DNA of 37,226 nucleotides from Novosphingobium sp. SCN 66-18 (GTDB taxonomy: Bacteria > Pseudomonadota > Alphaproteobacteria > Sphingomonadales > Sphingomonadaceae), in assembly GCA_001725355.1 (NCBI GenBank), contig MEGD01000053.1, positions 1 to 37,226 on the forward strand. The letters are read 5' to 3'. Below, piece by piece: positions 6,690-14,983 of this stretch; position 1 is the first letter of the stretch, and each line of letters starts with the position of its first letter. Below the pieces are notes generated by a model that did no database searches, was not told where the DNA came from, and saw nothing but the letters and a program-made list of their open reading frames with translations. Position numbers and translations under genes: made by a program.

Positions 6690-7177
6690 GCCGGCACCGG
6701 ATCCTCGAACTCGGCGCCGGTCCCGCCGATGAGCCTTGCGCGCAGTTGGGGCAATGCGCGGACTTCGCCGAGGCCAACACGCTCGAACTGCTCGCCTACA
6801 AGGCCGCGATCATTGCCCTCAACGGCGAGCCGCCGCTCCCGCTCGGCTTTGCCCTTGTCGCCAATGCCCATGATTTCGGGACCTACCGGACCTTGTGGCT
6901 GGTCTCGGCGGAGATGCCTCTGCCCGAAGACGCGCAGGCCTGGCTTGGCGACCTGGTGGAACCGTCCACATGGATCGCGGCGGGATTTCCGCAGCCCGTG
7001 ACCTACGAGGGCTCGCGCGCCGTCATGCGCCCCTTCCGCGACGTGGTTGCCGCCGCGCTTCAGATCACCCGGGCGAACGCCAACGGCAGCTTTTTCCCCG
7101 CGCAGAACGCGGTGCTCCACCGCAACCTGCTCGCCGCCTACGGTCCTGCCACGGACGCTGCCGCCGACAGCGGGTAA
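6686..7177 (+). CDS. Hypothetical plasmid protein (163 aa)
   Basis: ATG 6686 overlaps the previous stop (ATGA), which decides the start over a longer upstream frame. The 163-residue product starts MSRHRILELGAGPADEPCAQ, has an alternating helix/strand pattern (FGTYRTLWLVSAEMPLPED) and a C-terminal helical part. No recognised domain; cytoplasmic by composition. Part of the tightly packed hypothetical operon. Confidence 0.68.
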   Translation: MSRHRILELGAGPADEPCAQLGQCADFAEANTLELLAYKAAIIALNGEPPLPLGFALVANAHDFGTYRTLWLVSAEMPLPEDAQAWLGDLVEPSTWIAAGFPQPVTYEGSRAVMRPFRDVVAAALQITRANANGSFFPAQNAVLHRNLLAAYGPATDAAADSG

Positions 7178-7222
7178 GGGGAGGGGGCTGGAGCTGGGCG
7201 TTTCTTGAGGGAGTCCAAGTCC

Positions 7223-7735
7223 ATGCCTCGCTTCTATGCCGGTATCGGTGCGCGCGCCACGCCGCCCGAAGTGCTCAGCCTGATGACCCGCGCCGCCTTC
7301 GCGCTCACCAAGCGCGGCTATGTCCTGCGTTCGGGCCACGCGATCGGCGCCGACAGCGCGTTCGAACGCGGGGCCGGCCGCAATGCGCAGATCTTCCTGC
7401 CGGCGGCGGGCTGGCGCGGTTCGGCAAGCGAGTTCCATCCCGAGACGCTCGGCGACGAGCTCTGGGGCAGGGCACGCGCGATCGCCGCCGCGCACCATCC
7501 GGCCTTCGCCGGACTCTCGGCCTTCGTCCAGGCGCTCCACACCCGCAACGTGTTCCAGGTGCTGGGGGCGACCCTCGAAAGCCCTGCGCAATTCGTGCTG
7601 TGCTGGACCGCCGACGGCGAGGCCTCGGGCGGCACCGGCCAGGTGCTGCGCATCGCCACCAGCCACGGCGTCCCCGTCTTCAATCTCCGGCGCGAGCGCG
7701 AACGTGCCCACGTCGAGCGCCACCTCGTCCTCTGA
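7223..7735 (+). CDS. SLOG/DprA-like Rossmann protein (170 aa)
   Basis: MPRFYAGIGARATPPEVLSL, then a RGYVLRSGHAIGADSAFERG block, is the pattern of SLOG superfamily (DprA/LOG/YpsA-like) proteins: a first strand with a glycine loop, then a GxxxGxD nucleotide-binding turn. The C-terminal half has VLCWTADGEASGGTGQVLRIA, a second glycine-rich loop typical of the same fold. ATG 7223 is preferred to an upstream TTG at 7205. SLOG proteins bind nucleotides or nucleotide-like ligands and turn up in mobile elements and conflict systems; the exact role is unknown. Confidence 0.7.
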   Translation: MPRFYAGIGARATPPEVLSLMTRAAFALTKRGYVLRSGHAIGADSAFERGAGRNAQIFLPAAGWRGSASEFHPETLGDELWGRARAIAAAHHPAFAGLSAFVQALHTRNVFQVLGATLESPAQFVLCWTADGEASGGTGQVLRIATSHGVPVFNLRRERERAHVERHLVL

Positions 7736-7822
7736 TTCGTTCAATTCCGCGCGTCTCCGCCGTTCTATCCCTTGCCTTGGCAACGGGACGCGTCGGCGCG
7801 CGGCAACACGAAAGTCCCAGCC

Positions 7823-8326
7823 ATGTCCTTGATCACGCTCGCCCTCGAACTTACCTGCACCCGCGAGGAAGCCGCGCGCTTCGCCGCTGTCGAACTGTTC
7901 CTCGCCGAGGTGGCCGAGGACGCCGAGGCCGAGCCCCCGGCCGAACTCAACGCGGTCTTCGGTGCTCGGCCACGCGAGACGATCCTCGGCCTTGCGGGGC
8001 ACCCGCAGCCGCTCGGGATCACCTGCCGGTATGACCGCGAGCTCGGCGTAATGACGCTCGCCGCGATCGACGGCAAACCGAACCTCGCCGCGCTCCCGGT
8101 GCTGCTGCTCTGGCTCTATCCCGACAAGCTGCCCATCGCCTACTCGGTCCACGTGACCGAGCGGCCCGAGCTCGCGGTCTGGACGATCGTCGGCCTCAAC
8201 CGGATCGAGATCACCCAGCACGAGGGCGAGGTCGCGGCACGGCTCGAAGCCTTGCGGCCCGTTGGCGACACGCCCCGGTGTCTCTATCTGCTGCCGACCA
8301 AGCCGCTGCCCCGATCGGACGACTGA
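7823..8326 (+). CDS. Hypothetical plasmid protein (167 aa)
   Basis: A 167-residue acidic protein from ATG 7823. The N-terminus (ITLALELTCTREEAARFAAV) is a helical segment followed by strands (GITCRYDRELGVMTLAAID) and LLLWLYPDKLPIAYSVHV. The hydrophobic LPVLLLWLYP is too short for a membrane helix. No family recognised. It ends 7 bp from the convergent DUF1173 gene. Confidence 0.68.
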   Translation: MSLITLALELTCTREEAARFAAVELFLAEVAEDAEAEPPAELNAVFGARPRETILGLAGHPQPLGITCRYDRELGVMTLAAIDGKPNLAALPVLLLWLYPDKLPIAYSVHVTERPELAVWTIVGLNRIEITQHEGEVAARLEALRPVGDTPRCLYLLPTKPLPRSDD

Positions 8327-8332
8327 GCGCGC

Positions 8333-9565
8333 TCAAGCGGCCTGCTGCGCGTCCCAGCTTCGCCGCGGCGGCCGGCTGACGCGGGCCGGGAGCGGCTCGC
8401 CTTCCTTCCACAGCAGGTGCGCGACGCCTTGCCCGGCGAGCAGCGCCTCGAGCGGTTCCGCCACCTCGTTGTCGCGGTCGTGGATGTGGATGGCGCTGGC
8501 TTCCTCGCCGGTGTCCTTGAGCACCAGGCTGGCGATCGGCGTGTCGGTGTCGAGATTGACGCGCAGTCCCTTCACGAACCGCCGCTTTTCCGCGACCGCT
8601 TTGCCGACGAGGTAGCGCTCGTCGCTGGTCTCATAGGGCAGCCACTCGGGCGTCACCGGCATAAGCGCCACCTCGATGAGGTCGAAGGTGCCCTCACGCC
8701 GCCGTGCGAACGAGCCGGCGAGAACCAGGTGACCGCACTTGCCGTTCGGTCCATCCTGCGCCTGCCACAGTGCGAGTTCGCCGGCGAACCGCTTGTGAAA
8801 GCGCCGGGCCATGTCCTGGTCCATCACGAAGGGCATGTCGCCGACATGGCGCAGGACGATTCTTTCTGCGCCATGCGCGGGAACGATCTCCTTGATCTCG
8901 CCCACGACCACCATCATCTCGTCCCGCGAAGCATAGACCCGGGCGAGGGCCGCGCGGCGACGCGCCCGGATCTCTTCCTTTTCTTCGACCTTGAAGCTCT
9001 CGGGCACGAACAGCACGTGGGGCAGGGCTTCCTGCTTGGCCCGGCAACTGGCCGCCGCCTCCAGCAACGCACGGCGCACCACGAACCACGTCCGTTTGCC
9101 CGCCATCTTCGGATGCCAGTGGGTCAGCTCCGCCCGGTCCCACAGGACATGCAGCAGCCCGCGCATCGACAGCTTCTGGCCCGAGGACTTCACCGTCGGC
9201 TTGTCGTTGGTGAGCGCCGCAGGCGCGAGCCGGGCCGCCCCGCGCGAGAGCGGGAAGCCGAGTTTCAGGCTGGTCTCGCCGCTCGCCTCATCGTCAAGCA
9301 CCGCTGACCCACGCACCTGGCCCATGCCGGTGAGGTAATCAGGGGCCTCGTAGTGGTCGCAGGCGGTCGCATGGCGCGCGCCCGAGCCCGGCCAGCGCGC
9401 GAGTACGTAGCCATTCTGCCGGTGCGAGATGTAGAGGGGAAGCTCGGCTCCCTTGCGGCATTCGCAAAAGACCGGACTTTTGCGCTCGTAGGCCTCGCGC
9501 AGCACGTGCTGAAGTTCATCGCCTTCGGCCACGCTGCGGCCGAGCACACGGTATCGCTGGATCAT
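8333..9565 (-). CDS. DUF1173 family protein (410 aa)
   Basis: The whole protein matches DUF1173 as I know it: an N-terminal RYRVLGRSV, then a Cys/His cluster (FCECRKG, later HATACDHYE) that may bind metal, a middle part with LLHVLWDRAELTHWHP, and a C-terminal SDERYLVGKAVAEKRRFVK block. ATG 9565 with GGAGA 8 nt upstream is preferred to a TTG 15 nt earlier. The family is common on plasmids and ICEs and has no assigned activity. It stands alone on the minus strand, so it has its own promoter in 9570-9690. Confidence 0.85.
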   Translation of the reverse strand: MIQRYRVLGRSVAEGDELQHVLREAYERKSPVFCECRKGAELPLYISHRQNGYVLARWPGSGARHATACDHYEAPDYLTGMGQVRGSAVLDDEASGETSLKLGFPLSRGAARLAPAALTNDKPTVKSSGQKLSMRGLLHVLWDRAELTHWHPKMAGKRTWFVVRRALLEAAASCRAKQEALPHVLFVPESFKVEEKEEIRARRRAALARVYASRDEMMVVVGEIKEIVPAHGAERIVLRHVGDMPFVMDQDMARRFHKRFAGELALWQAQDGPNGKCGHLVLAGSFARRREGTFDLIEVALMPVTPEWLPYETSDERYLVGKAVAEKRRFVKGLRVNLDTDTPIASLVLKDTGEEASAIHIHDRDNEVAEPLEALLAGQGVAHLLWKEGEPLPARVSRPPRRSWDAQQAA

Positions 9566-9699
9566 TGGGGGGGTCTCCAATTTCTCGCGATCGACGCTGC
9601 CCGTTCGACCTCTCGCGCATCTCCTTCGTCTGACGCGGCCCCGGATGGTCGCCGCTGGGGTTAGCTTAAGTCACCAATTCATCGGCGACAAGGGAATGT

Positions 9700-9891
9700 C
9701 TATCGATCCCCGGGATCGTGGGAGCCACCGAGATTCTCAGCCACTCCTTCGGCCAGGCCAAGGCAAAGTGCAGCTTCGTCTCGGGTGAGTACGATTTCCT
9801 GAGCGACATGGTCAGCAAGTTTTCTGCGAAGAACTTGCGCCATGGCTTCTGCTACTTGCAATGCGCTTGGCATCGCGGAATCATTGCTCAT
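9700..9891 (-). CDS. Small hypothetical protein (63 aa)
   Basis: ATG 9891 preceded by GGGAG at 8 nt opens a 63-residue, mainly helical acidic protein (AEAMAQVLRRKLADHVAQEI). No family seen. A GTG 27 nt upstream is possible but lacks a ribosome site. It lies just downstream of the TcmP/DUF5131 pair in the same orientation, so it may end that transcript. Its 3' end includes a CGATCCC-C-GGGATCG palindrome (9704-9718). Confidence 0.5.
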   Translation of the reverse strand: MSNDSAMPSALQVAEAMAQVLRRKLADHVAQEIVLTRDEAALCLGLAEGVAENLGGSHDPGDR

Positions 9892-9954
9892 TTCACGGCT
9901 CCCGATCCAATGGCTCACCTCAACTGAGAGCTTAGCAGGTGCTCGGACATGAAC

Positions 9955-11118
9955 CTATGCCGCCGCAGGCAACTTGAAATGGAATTCGTCTTTCGGCCGC
10001 CTTACGGCCTTGCTTTGCCAGGCCGGGATCTCGACTTGGCCAGACGACCAGAGTTCGCGGGCTATGTCGCCGAGTGCCCCATAGGTGACGACGCATGCAT
10101 CCAGCACAGAAGGCCAAAGCGCCCTCCATTCCAGGCCCGCGGAATTGTCACCAAGGCGCTCCAATAGCAGAGCGCGCGCTTGCGCCTCGCCATCCGCGAT
10201 TGCCTTGGCGCTGCGCTCGCCCGGCTCCATGGCTGTAACTTGCGCAAACAGGTCATCCATGCCGGTAGCATTCTTTCGAACCTCGGCCTTCTTTGCAGTC
10301 CGGTAAGCCGACTGGGTTTCGAGTGCTCGGCGGTGAGCGTCCCGAAACACTCTGATGCCAGCCGGATGGCGGGTGAGGTAGATCAGCTTGTACAGCGTGC
10401 GATCGACCTCGGTCTCATCGACGGTCAATGCGGGAGCAAAGGCGTAAGTGCCCATCCGTTTCAGTACCTGGCGTGCACGCTCCGAAATCGCAGCTTCCCG
10501 CTCGGCTCCGCGCAGATCGACGAATTCCGCCCTCCATTCGGCTTCGCCCTCTAGGTCGCCAAGCCAGCCTTCAAGCGTCGGCATGCGGTCCTGCGACCCG
10601 GCAAAGCGGTTCGCGAACTGAAACATGAAATTGAGCAGGACCTCTGTTCGCTGAGGTGCGATCAGGCATTGGAATTTCCGGATGTCGGGGACACCCTTCG
10701 GGTCAATCACGACAAAGCGGAAGGCGCGAGCGGGTAAGGCGGCAGCTATGGCGGCCGCGTGTTGTTCGGCCATGCCCTGGTAACAATGCACTTCGACCGC
10801 GGGAAATCGCTTCACCGCTTCGACAAGCTCGGCGTGATTTTTCGGATTCTTTTCCACGAGGTGCGCCACCATGCGAACGGAGCGTCCCAATTCCGCTTGC
10901 TTGGCTTTGGCCTCGCTCATGCGCTTGAGTGCGATCCCGAAACTGGTGTCGGAATAGTCGCCACTTTGCGATTGCCACGGTCCGGCGAACAGGTCGACAT
11001 AGCAGAACGTATCGGCCCAACTGACGATCTTGGGGATCTGTGCCGGCATATAGGCGTCGAGGAAGGTGTGCTTAACGAGCGCCTGTTCGCGGCCTTCGTA
11101 CCAGCGGGAATCCAGCAC
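9955..11118 (-). CDS. tcmP: Three-Cys-motif partner protein TcmP (387 aa)
   Basis: Recognised from overall pattern and partner: N-terminal YEGREQALVKHTFLDAYMP, then FCYVDLFAGPW with a downstream TSFGIAL, and FVVIDPKGVPDIR. The DLFAGP glycine motif and the DPxG motif resemble class I methyltransferase motifs I and IV, so a Rossmann methyltransferase-like fold is likely, although no activity is assigned to the family that I know of. It starts with GTG immediately after the TGA of the DUF5131 gene (TGAGTG), as expected for this conserved pair. Confidence 0.85.
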   Translation of the reverse strand: MLDSRWYEGREQALVKHTFLDAYMPAQIPKIVSWADTFCYVDLFAGPWQSQSGDYSDTSFGIALKRMSEAKAKQAELGRSVRMVAHLVEKNPKNHAELVEAVKRFPAVEVHCYQGMAEQHAAAIAAALPARAFRFVVIDPKGVPDIRKFQCLIAPQRTEVLLNFMFQFANRFAGSQDRMPTLEGWLGDLEGEAEWRAEFVDLRGAEREAAISERARQVLKRMGTYAFAPALTVDETEVDRTLYKLIYLTRHPAGIRVFRDAHRRALETQSAYRTAKKAEVRKNATGMDDLFAQVTAMEPGERSAKAIADGEAQARALLLERLGDNSAGLEWRALWPSVLDACVVTYGALGDIARELWSSGQVEIPAWQSKAVRRPKDEFHFKLPAAA

Positions 11119-11856
11119 TCAGCCGACCATCCGCTTTGCGGCAGGCCACTCGCTCCACTCCCGGCCATCGAGTTCTCGCCCGCCCGATTTCGGCCGGAAG
11201 CCACCCCACTGCTTGAAAAAGAACGGCACGCCCTGTTCGCGGCAAGCGTCGCGAATCTCGCGAGCCCACTCAATCTGCATCACTCGCGCATTAGGGCCGC
11301 TTTCCCCCCCCGCGATTACCCAATGTATGTCCGTAAGATCGACTGGCCCGACCGGACCGATCAGCGGCTCGACCGACAGGAACCGCACAGCCGAGCGCGC
11401 CTGGCGGAGATGCGCGATCCGCGCTGCGCCGTTTTGGTCCTCGACTGAAACGCCTGTCCAGATATGCGCCGGGGGCTCGCGGTCGGCATACCGCTTCGAC
11501 ATATAGTCGCGGAGCCGTGGGCTCCGTTTGGTCAACACCTGGTAGGTGTGCCAGTCTGCACTTTCCATTGTGTCGAACACGGAATCAATGAACGCCTTGG
11601 GTACTTCCTTGTGGAAGAGGTCGCTCATCGAGTTCACAAAAATCATTCGTCCGCGGCGCCAGCGCAATGGTTGGTCAACACGCTCGCGCCGGAGCGTCAG
11701 ATCGAAACCATTTTCGAAGGGATGGCCGGGAACGCCCCTGAACCTCTCCGAAAAGCGGTGCGCATAACAATTGTCACAGCCGGCAGTAATCTTCGTGCAA
11801 CCCGTAACCGGGTTCCATGTCGCGTCCGTCCACTCGATTGCACTATGTTCTGCCAT
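11119..11856 (-). CDS. DUF5131 / phage Gp37-Gp68 family three-Cys-motif protein (245 aa)
   Basis: Begins MAEHSAIEWTDATWNPVTGC and carries GCTKITAGCDNCYA: three cysteines spaced C-x7-C-x2-C that name the three-Cys-motif family and resemble a radical-SAM-like iron-sulfur cluster site. Downstream blocks VNSMSDLFHKEVP, WTGVSVEDQ, RFLSVEPLIGP and WVIAGGESGP are hallmarks of PF07505. It is the upstream member of an operon with tcmP. The reaction is not known to me. The island is reverse to its neighbours and may be cargo. Confidence 0.88.
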   Translation of the reverse strand: MAEHSAIEWTDATWNPVTGCTKITAGCDNCYAHRFSERFRGVPGHPFENGFDLTLRRERVDQPLRWRRGRMIFVNSMSDLFHKEVPKAFIDSVFDTMESADWHTYQVLTKRSPRLRDYMSKRYADREPPAHIWTGVSVEDQNGAARIAHLRQARSAVRFLSVEPLIGPVGPVDLTDIHWVIAGGESGPNARVMQIEWAREIRDACREQGVPFFFKQWGGFRPKSGGRELDGREWSEWPAAKRMVG

Positions 11857-12280
11857 TCAGGTCACCGATCTCTTCAACCAACAGCCTCCATGGGGAGCAA
11901 TCAGCCCCACCATTGAATCACAGTTCAGCTCCGATGGGAATCCATGATCGCTTCGATTCCATGAATACCCCTGAATCCAACATCGTCGGTGGTCCGCTTC
12001 TGCAGAAGCGGCGGCCCTGGACTTGATTGCTAGGATTTGGCCACTTTTGACCGTGGCGATTAATGCAGAGGTATAAGGTACGGAGCACCCCGGCGCCCGC
12101 GCCCCGCGCGGGCTGGGGGCGACCCGCTCTACTCGCTAGGGCGGAGCGTCGGCGCTTTCGCACCACCGTCCACCCAAGCTCGCCGGCATAGATGCCGGCC
12201 CTACGGGTGACGATCGGGGCCAGTGGAGGAAGCGGTGAGGCTGGTTGGCGCAGGCGGGCGAGGGCGCTAGGCTCCAGGCC
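11857..12280. other. 424-bp intergenic region with palindromes, no gene seen
   Basis: No convincing ORF. It holds a perfect 18-bp palindrome (CCGCTTCTGCAGAAGCGG, 11994-12011), a possible plus-strand promoter (TTGACC at 12047-12052 and TATAAG at 12072-12077, 19-nt spacer) and a perfect GCCGGCAT/ATGCCGGC hairpin (12182-12199). The minus side presumably also carries the promoter for DUF5131-tcmP near 11860-11900. Confidence 0.45.
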
Positions 12281-12625
12281 ATGCCAATCGTTCTTGCTGC
12301 CGCCGTTCTTTGCATGTCGCCTTCGGTTCACGACGGCGACACGATCCGCTGCGGCCGCGAGCGGGTCCGCATCGCCAATATCGACGCACCTGAATTGCCT
12401 GACAGCCCCAAGTGCCAGGACCGTCGGCGGTCTTACGCATGGTGCGACTTTGCCGCTGGCGAAGCCTCTCGGGTAGCACTGACGCGGCTGTTGGCGCGCG
12501 GACGGGTGACGATCACGCGGCTCGGCACCGACCCCTATGGGCGGACGCTCGCCACGGTCTCGGTGAACGGCGTGGACGCCGGCGACTATCTGGTCGCGCA
12601 AGGCCTCGCGAGGCCCTGGCGCTGA
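12281..12625 (+). CDS. Thermonuclease (SNase-like) family protein (114 aa)
   Basis: A compact SNase domain: VHDGDTIRC (residues about 15-23), RVRIANIDAPELPD with the catalytic Arg and Asp, a helix WCDFAAGEASRVALTRLLA, then GRVTITRLGTDPYGRTLATV containing the second Arg/Asp region, and ending GDYLVAQGLARPW. About 14 hydrophobic N-terminal residues (MPIVLAAAVLCMSPS) suggest a short or degenerate export signal. Plasmid-borne homologues are common; the role may be degradation of exogenous or entry-related nucleic acid, which is inference. Confidence 0.88.
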   Translation: MPIVLAAAVLCMSPSVHDGDTIRCGRERVRIANIDAPELPDSPKCQDRRRSYAWCDFAAGEASRVALTRLLARGRVTITRLGTDPYGRTLATVSVNGVDAGDYLVAQGLARPWR

Positions 12626-12927
12626 GCGTCCCTAGAGGGGGGGGGGCGAGCCTTGCCCGCCTGCGGGCCCCTCTTGCGCATCTGACCAAGACCCTTGCCG
12701 TAGCGCGTGGCGCTAGACGGGGAGGGTCTGGGCGCGGCCTCCTGTGACCCCACGCGTCTCTGACTCGCATGGAGCGGGGGCCGAGGAAGGCAAATCCCGC
12801 TGCCGCGGGCGCTGGCGGGTGAGAGCAGGGTCTGGCGAAATGGCCGAGGCTGACGGGTCTGACCTTTGCGGGATCCGCTGGGCCTGACCTGACGAAACCG
12901 CCCTTCGTTTGCCGATGCACCCTGCAG

Positions 12928-13088
12928 GGCCAGTCCCTGGCCGCAACCCAAAAGCAGCGGACCGTGAAGCCCTTGCGGGCTTGCCGCACCACTCCTCGCT
13001 TTTGGGTTTCCCTCACATGAGTTCGGTGCGGGCCCGGGCCTTTGGCCCTGCCTGTGGTGTTCATCGGCGGGCGGTTCCGCCGAGTTCA
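12928..13088 (+). ncRNA. Candidate structured leader upstream of ssb
   Basis: The 480-bp gap 12626-13105 has no gene I accept. Before ssb it holds ordered inverted repeats: GGCCAG/CTGGCC (12928-12933, 12937-12942); a nested three-part stem with AACCCAAAAGC/GCTTTTGGGTT (12945-12955, 12998-13008) enclosing GCGG/CCGC (12957-12960, 12984-12987) and AAGCCC/GGGCTT with a TTGC loop (12967-12982); then GGGCC-TTT-GGCCC and CGGCGG/CCGCCG just before the ribosome site. This could be an RNA leader, or a fold formed on transferred single-stranded DNA. A run of G lies near 12636. Confidence 0.45.
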
Positions 13089-13105
13089 AGCCACGGAGGA
13101 ACCCC

Positions 13106-13441
13106 ATGAAGAACCTCGTCATCCTGATCGGCCGCATCGCTGCTGCTCCCGAAACCCGCCACGCCGGCGAGACCGCGATCACTTCGTTCACCCTCGTTAC
13201 CGATCGCCCCAAGCTGGTCGACGGCAAGACGGTCAAGAACGAGGCCGGCTACACCGAGACGATTCCCGAATTCCACCGCGTCACCGCTTTCAACGGCCTC
13301 GGCACCTCGGTCGCCAAGCACAAGAAGAAGGGCGACCTGGTCGAGGTGCAGGGCCGCCTCCACTACTCGAAGTGGACCGACCGCGAGGGCGTAGAACGTT
13401 ACGCGGTCGAGATCGTCGCCGAGGAAGTCCTCTTCCTCTAG
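13106..13441 (+). CDS. ssb: Single-stranded DNA-binding protein, short plasmid form (111 aa)
   Basis: An OB-fold SSB: MKNLVILIGRIAAAPETRHA, then ITSFTLVTDRP, EFHRVTAFNGLGTSVAKHKK, GDLVEVQGRLHYSKWTDREG and a final VEIVAEEVLFL. It stops after the OB domain and lacks the acidic DxxxxF-type tail of chromosomal SSB, so it probably does not recruit the host replication partners in the usual way. Ribosome site GGAGG upstream. Plasmid SSBs coat incoming or lagging ssDNA; here it sits in the presumed leading region, behind a hairpin-rich leader. Confidence 0.92.
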   Translation: MKNLVILIGRIAAAPETRHAGETAITSFTLVTDRPKLVDGKTVKNEAGYTETIPEFHRVTAFNGLGTSVAKHKKKGDLVEVQGRLHYSKWTDREGVERYAVEIVAEEVLFL

Positions 13442-13639
13442 ACCCGAGCCCGGGAGGCGGCGCGGCCGCCTCCCACAGGGGCCACAGGGCCGCCCCCCAT
13501 CACTCATGTAGCCACTGGGACGGGCGGAACAGCGGTTGTGAAAAAGGCAACGCGCGGCGTCTATTTCGCACTTGCAGCATGAAGGGCGCGGACCCATATG
13601 GGAGGTGCCTTTCAGGCATCCTCTCCCAAAACTTTCCAA

Positions 13640-13669
13640 GGGGCCGGCTCACGCTGGCCCCATTTTTTT
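13640..13669 (+). terminator. Rho-independent terminator
   Basis: GGGGCCGGC (13640-13648), TCAC loop, GCTGGCCCC (13653-13661) with one G-T pair, followed by seven T (13663-13669). It ends transcription coming from ssb. Confidence 0.8.
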
Positions 13670-13895
13670 GCCTGCCGGATCGGGGGCTTACGCCCCTTCG
13701 GGCATGGCATCTGTGACACTTTGCCCTCAGGCAGAGTGTCATGCTGCGCTGCGCCCGTGACATGCGCGGAGGGCGGGTCATCGAGCATGGCTGCACGATC
13801 ACTAACGTGGTCGCGGGGGAAGGCAGCACGCTCGGCCGCGCAAGTCAGATGGGCCCTCCGGGCGAAGTGTCACGGGCGACAAACGACAGGGCAAG

Positions 13896-13930
13896 GCACA
13901 AAGGGGATTCACAGGATTCACCTTTTGTGC
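13896..13930. promoter_or_regulatory. Tandem GGATTCAC repeats inside an inverted repeat (operator candidate)
   Basis: GGATTCACA and GGATTCACC sit head to tail (13905-13913, 13914-13922) within GCACAAAGG (13896-13904) and CCTTTTGTGC (13921-13930). The element lies 14 bp before the start codon of the 13944 gene, where a self-binding winged-helix protein could act. Confidence 0.4.
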
Positions 13931-13943
13931 TCAATACTGTTCG

Positions 13944-14501
13944 ATGGAACGAGCCCAAGAAATCACTGGTGTCGGTGGGATCTATGCGGTCCTGGTCGAA
14001 GCCTCGAACCGCCCCCGCTACGCGTTTCTTGTCCTCCAGCTGGTCGCTGAGATTGCCGACGGGCGAGGGCAAGCCGGACCCTTCGTGGCGCTAGGCGGTG
14101 TGCCGGTGCTTCTGCGCGAATGGCTCTGCTCCCAGCTCTTGCCGATGAGCGAACAGCCCGCACGGCGGGCGGCGCTGCGCGCGCGCGTGGCCGCTGCGCT
14201 GAAGCACGAACTGACCGGTGTCGCTGTTAGTGATGCGGCGCGCATCGAGGCAGCGGTCGAGGAGCAGGTCCAGGCAGTCGGCCGCGCCAATGTCAGCCGC
14301 GCGATTTCCGATCTGGTCCGCGCCGGGCTGATGAGCCGGCACTATGCGGGCTACGCCACCAACCACAAGAACCGCGGCGGCGGGCGCCATGCGGTCTATG
14401 TGGTCAAGCCGAGCGTCCTTGCCCTGCTGCGCAAACCTGCGCCGGTGCGGCGTCATGGCCCGGGCGCTGCCAATCCCCAGGGCGAACTCTTCGCGGCCTG
14501 A
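13944..14501 (+). CDS. Predicted winged-helix DNA-binding plasmid protein (185 aa)
   Basis: No family name recognised. Residues about 110-160 look like a winged helix: VGRANVSRAISDLVRAGLMS as helix-turn-recognition helix, followed by a basic loop (NHKNRGGGRH) and the wing strand AVYVV. The N-terminal half (YAFLVLQLVAEIADGRGQ) is helical. The G-N-V-S-R-A-I pattern and basic wing argue for DNA binding. The gene has its own upstream region with direct and inverted repeats and follows a terminator, so it is an independent unit, perhaps autoregulated. Confidence 0.65.
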   Translation: MERAQEITGVGGIYAVLVEASNRPRYAFLVLQLVAEIADGRGQAGPFVALGGVPVLLREWLCSQLLPMSEQPARRAALRARVAAALKHELTGVAVSDAARIEAAVEEQVQAVGRANVSRAISDLVRAGLMSRHYAGYATNHKNRGGGRHAVYVVKPSVLALLRKPAPVRRHGPGAANPQGELFAA

Positions 14502-14587
14502 GCAGGCAGACTACCCGACGGATGACGAGCAGCGCTTGTCACGGTATCAGGTGTCATGCCAGGATGACGCGAAAACCACCTAAGCCA

Positions 14588-14715
14588 TTGATAACATTTA
14601 ACATAAGCTATATTATCAAACCACGCGATCGTGAACGGTATGCCTTTCGTGACACGTTTGCGATTTTGTGGCATATAGTTCCCGAATTGGCTCACACGCA
14701 CGCGTCGCGACGTGT
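14588..14715. promoter_or_regulatory. AT-rich control region of the AbrB-VapC-dGTPase operon
   Basis: TTGATAA/TTATCAA form a 7-bp inverted repeat (14588-14594, 14613-14619) in a markedly AT-rich stretch, and a near-perfect 16-bp palindrome (ACGCGTCGCGACGTGT, 14700-14715, one mismatch per arm) lies 22 bp before the antitoxin start. Both are plausible sites for AbrB-type autoregulation. No convincing -35/-10 pair was found; TATAGT at about 14675 is a possible -10. Confidence 0.4.
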
Positions 14716-14737
14716 TGGCCACATCAGGAGCAGTGCC

Positions 14738-14983
14738 ATGACGGTGCAAGTGACGATCACGCCCAATGGCCGGATGAGCCTGCCGGCCGAGATCCGCAAG
14801 CGGCTCGGCCTGGCCGGCGGCGGCGCGCTGCTGGTCGAGGAGACCGAGGACGGCGTGATCCTGCGCACCGTGGCGCAGTCGATCGCGCACGCGCAGGCGC
14901 TCGCCAAGAAGTACACCGGCGACAAGGCAGAGGCATCGGTCGATGCCTTCCTTGGCCGCCGCCGCGAGGAATCGGGCGAATGA
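14738..14983 (+). CDS. AbrB/SpoVT-type antitoxin (VapB-like, 81 aa)
   Basis: MTVQVTITPNGRMSLPAEIR, then KRLGLAGGGALLVEETEDGV, is a swapped-hairpin AbrB domain (residues 1-47), followed by an Ala/Glu-rich helix AQSIAHAQALAKKY that would mask the toxin. ATG 14738 is preceded by AGGAG at about 8 nt; the longer upstream frame crosses the operator region and is rejected. It overlaps vapC by ATGA. Confidence 0.88.
   Translation: MTVQVTITPNGRMSLPAEIRKRLGLAGGGALLVEETEDGVILRTVAQSIAHAQALAKKYTGDKAEASVDAFLGRRREESGE

Larger units (their letters stand above)
13442..13943. other. 502-bp region between ssb and next gene, no accepted gene
   Basis: Frames here are open by G+C content but show no protein-like composition. 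Contents: a terminator (13640-13669), a TGACACT/AGTGTCA inverted repeat near 13710-13740, further GTGTCA/TGACAC words, and tandem and inverted repeats just before the 13944 gene. Confidence 0.4.

Noticed and set aside
6563-8221. 552-codon minus-strand open frame
   Set aside because: It is antisense to several well-formed plus-strand genes; its Arg/Glu/Gly-rich composition is that of a high-GC shadow frame.
12513-13236. Overlapping minus-strand frames in the nuclease-ssb gap
   Set aside because: Arg/Pro-rich, no start context, and they cross ssb and the hairpin-rich leader.
13938-13949. GTTCGATGGAAC palindrome as a LexA-like site
   Set aside because: Orientation and spacing differ from the alphaproteobacterial GTTC-N7-GTTC operator, and it spans the start codon.
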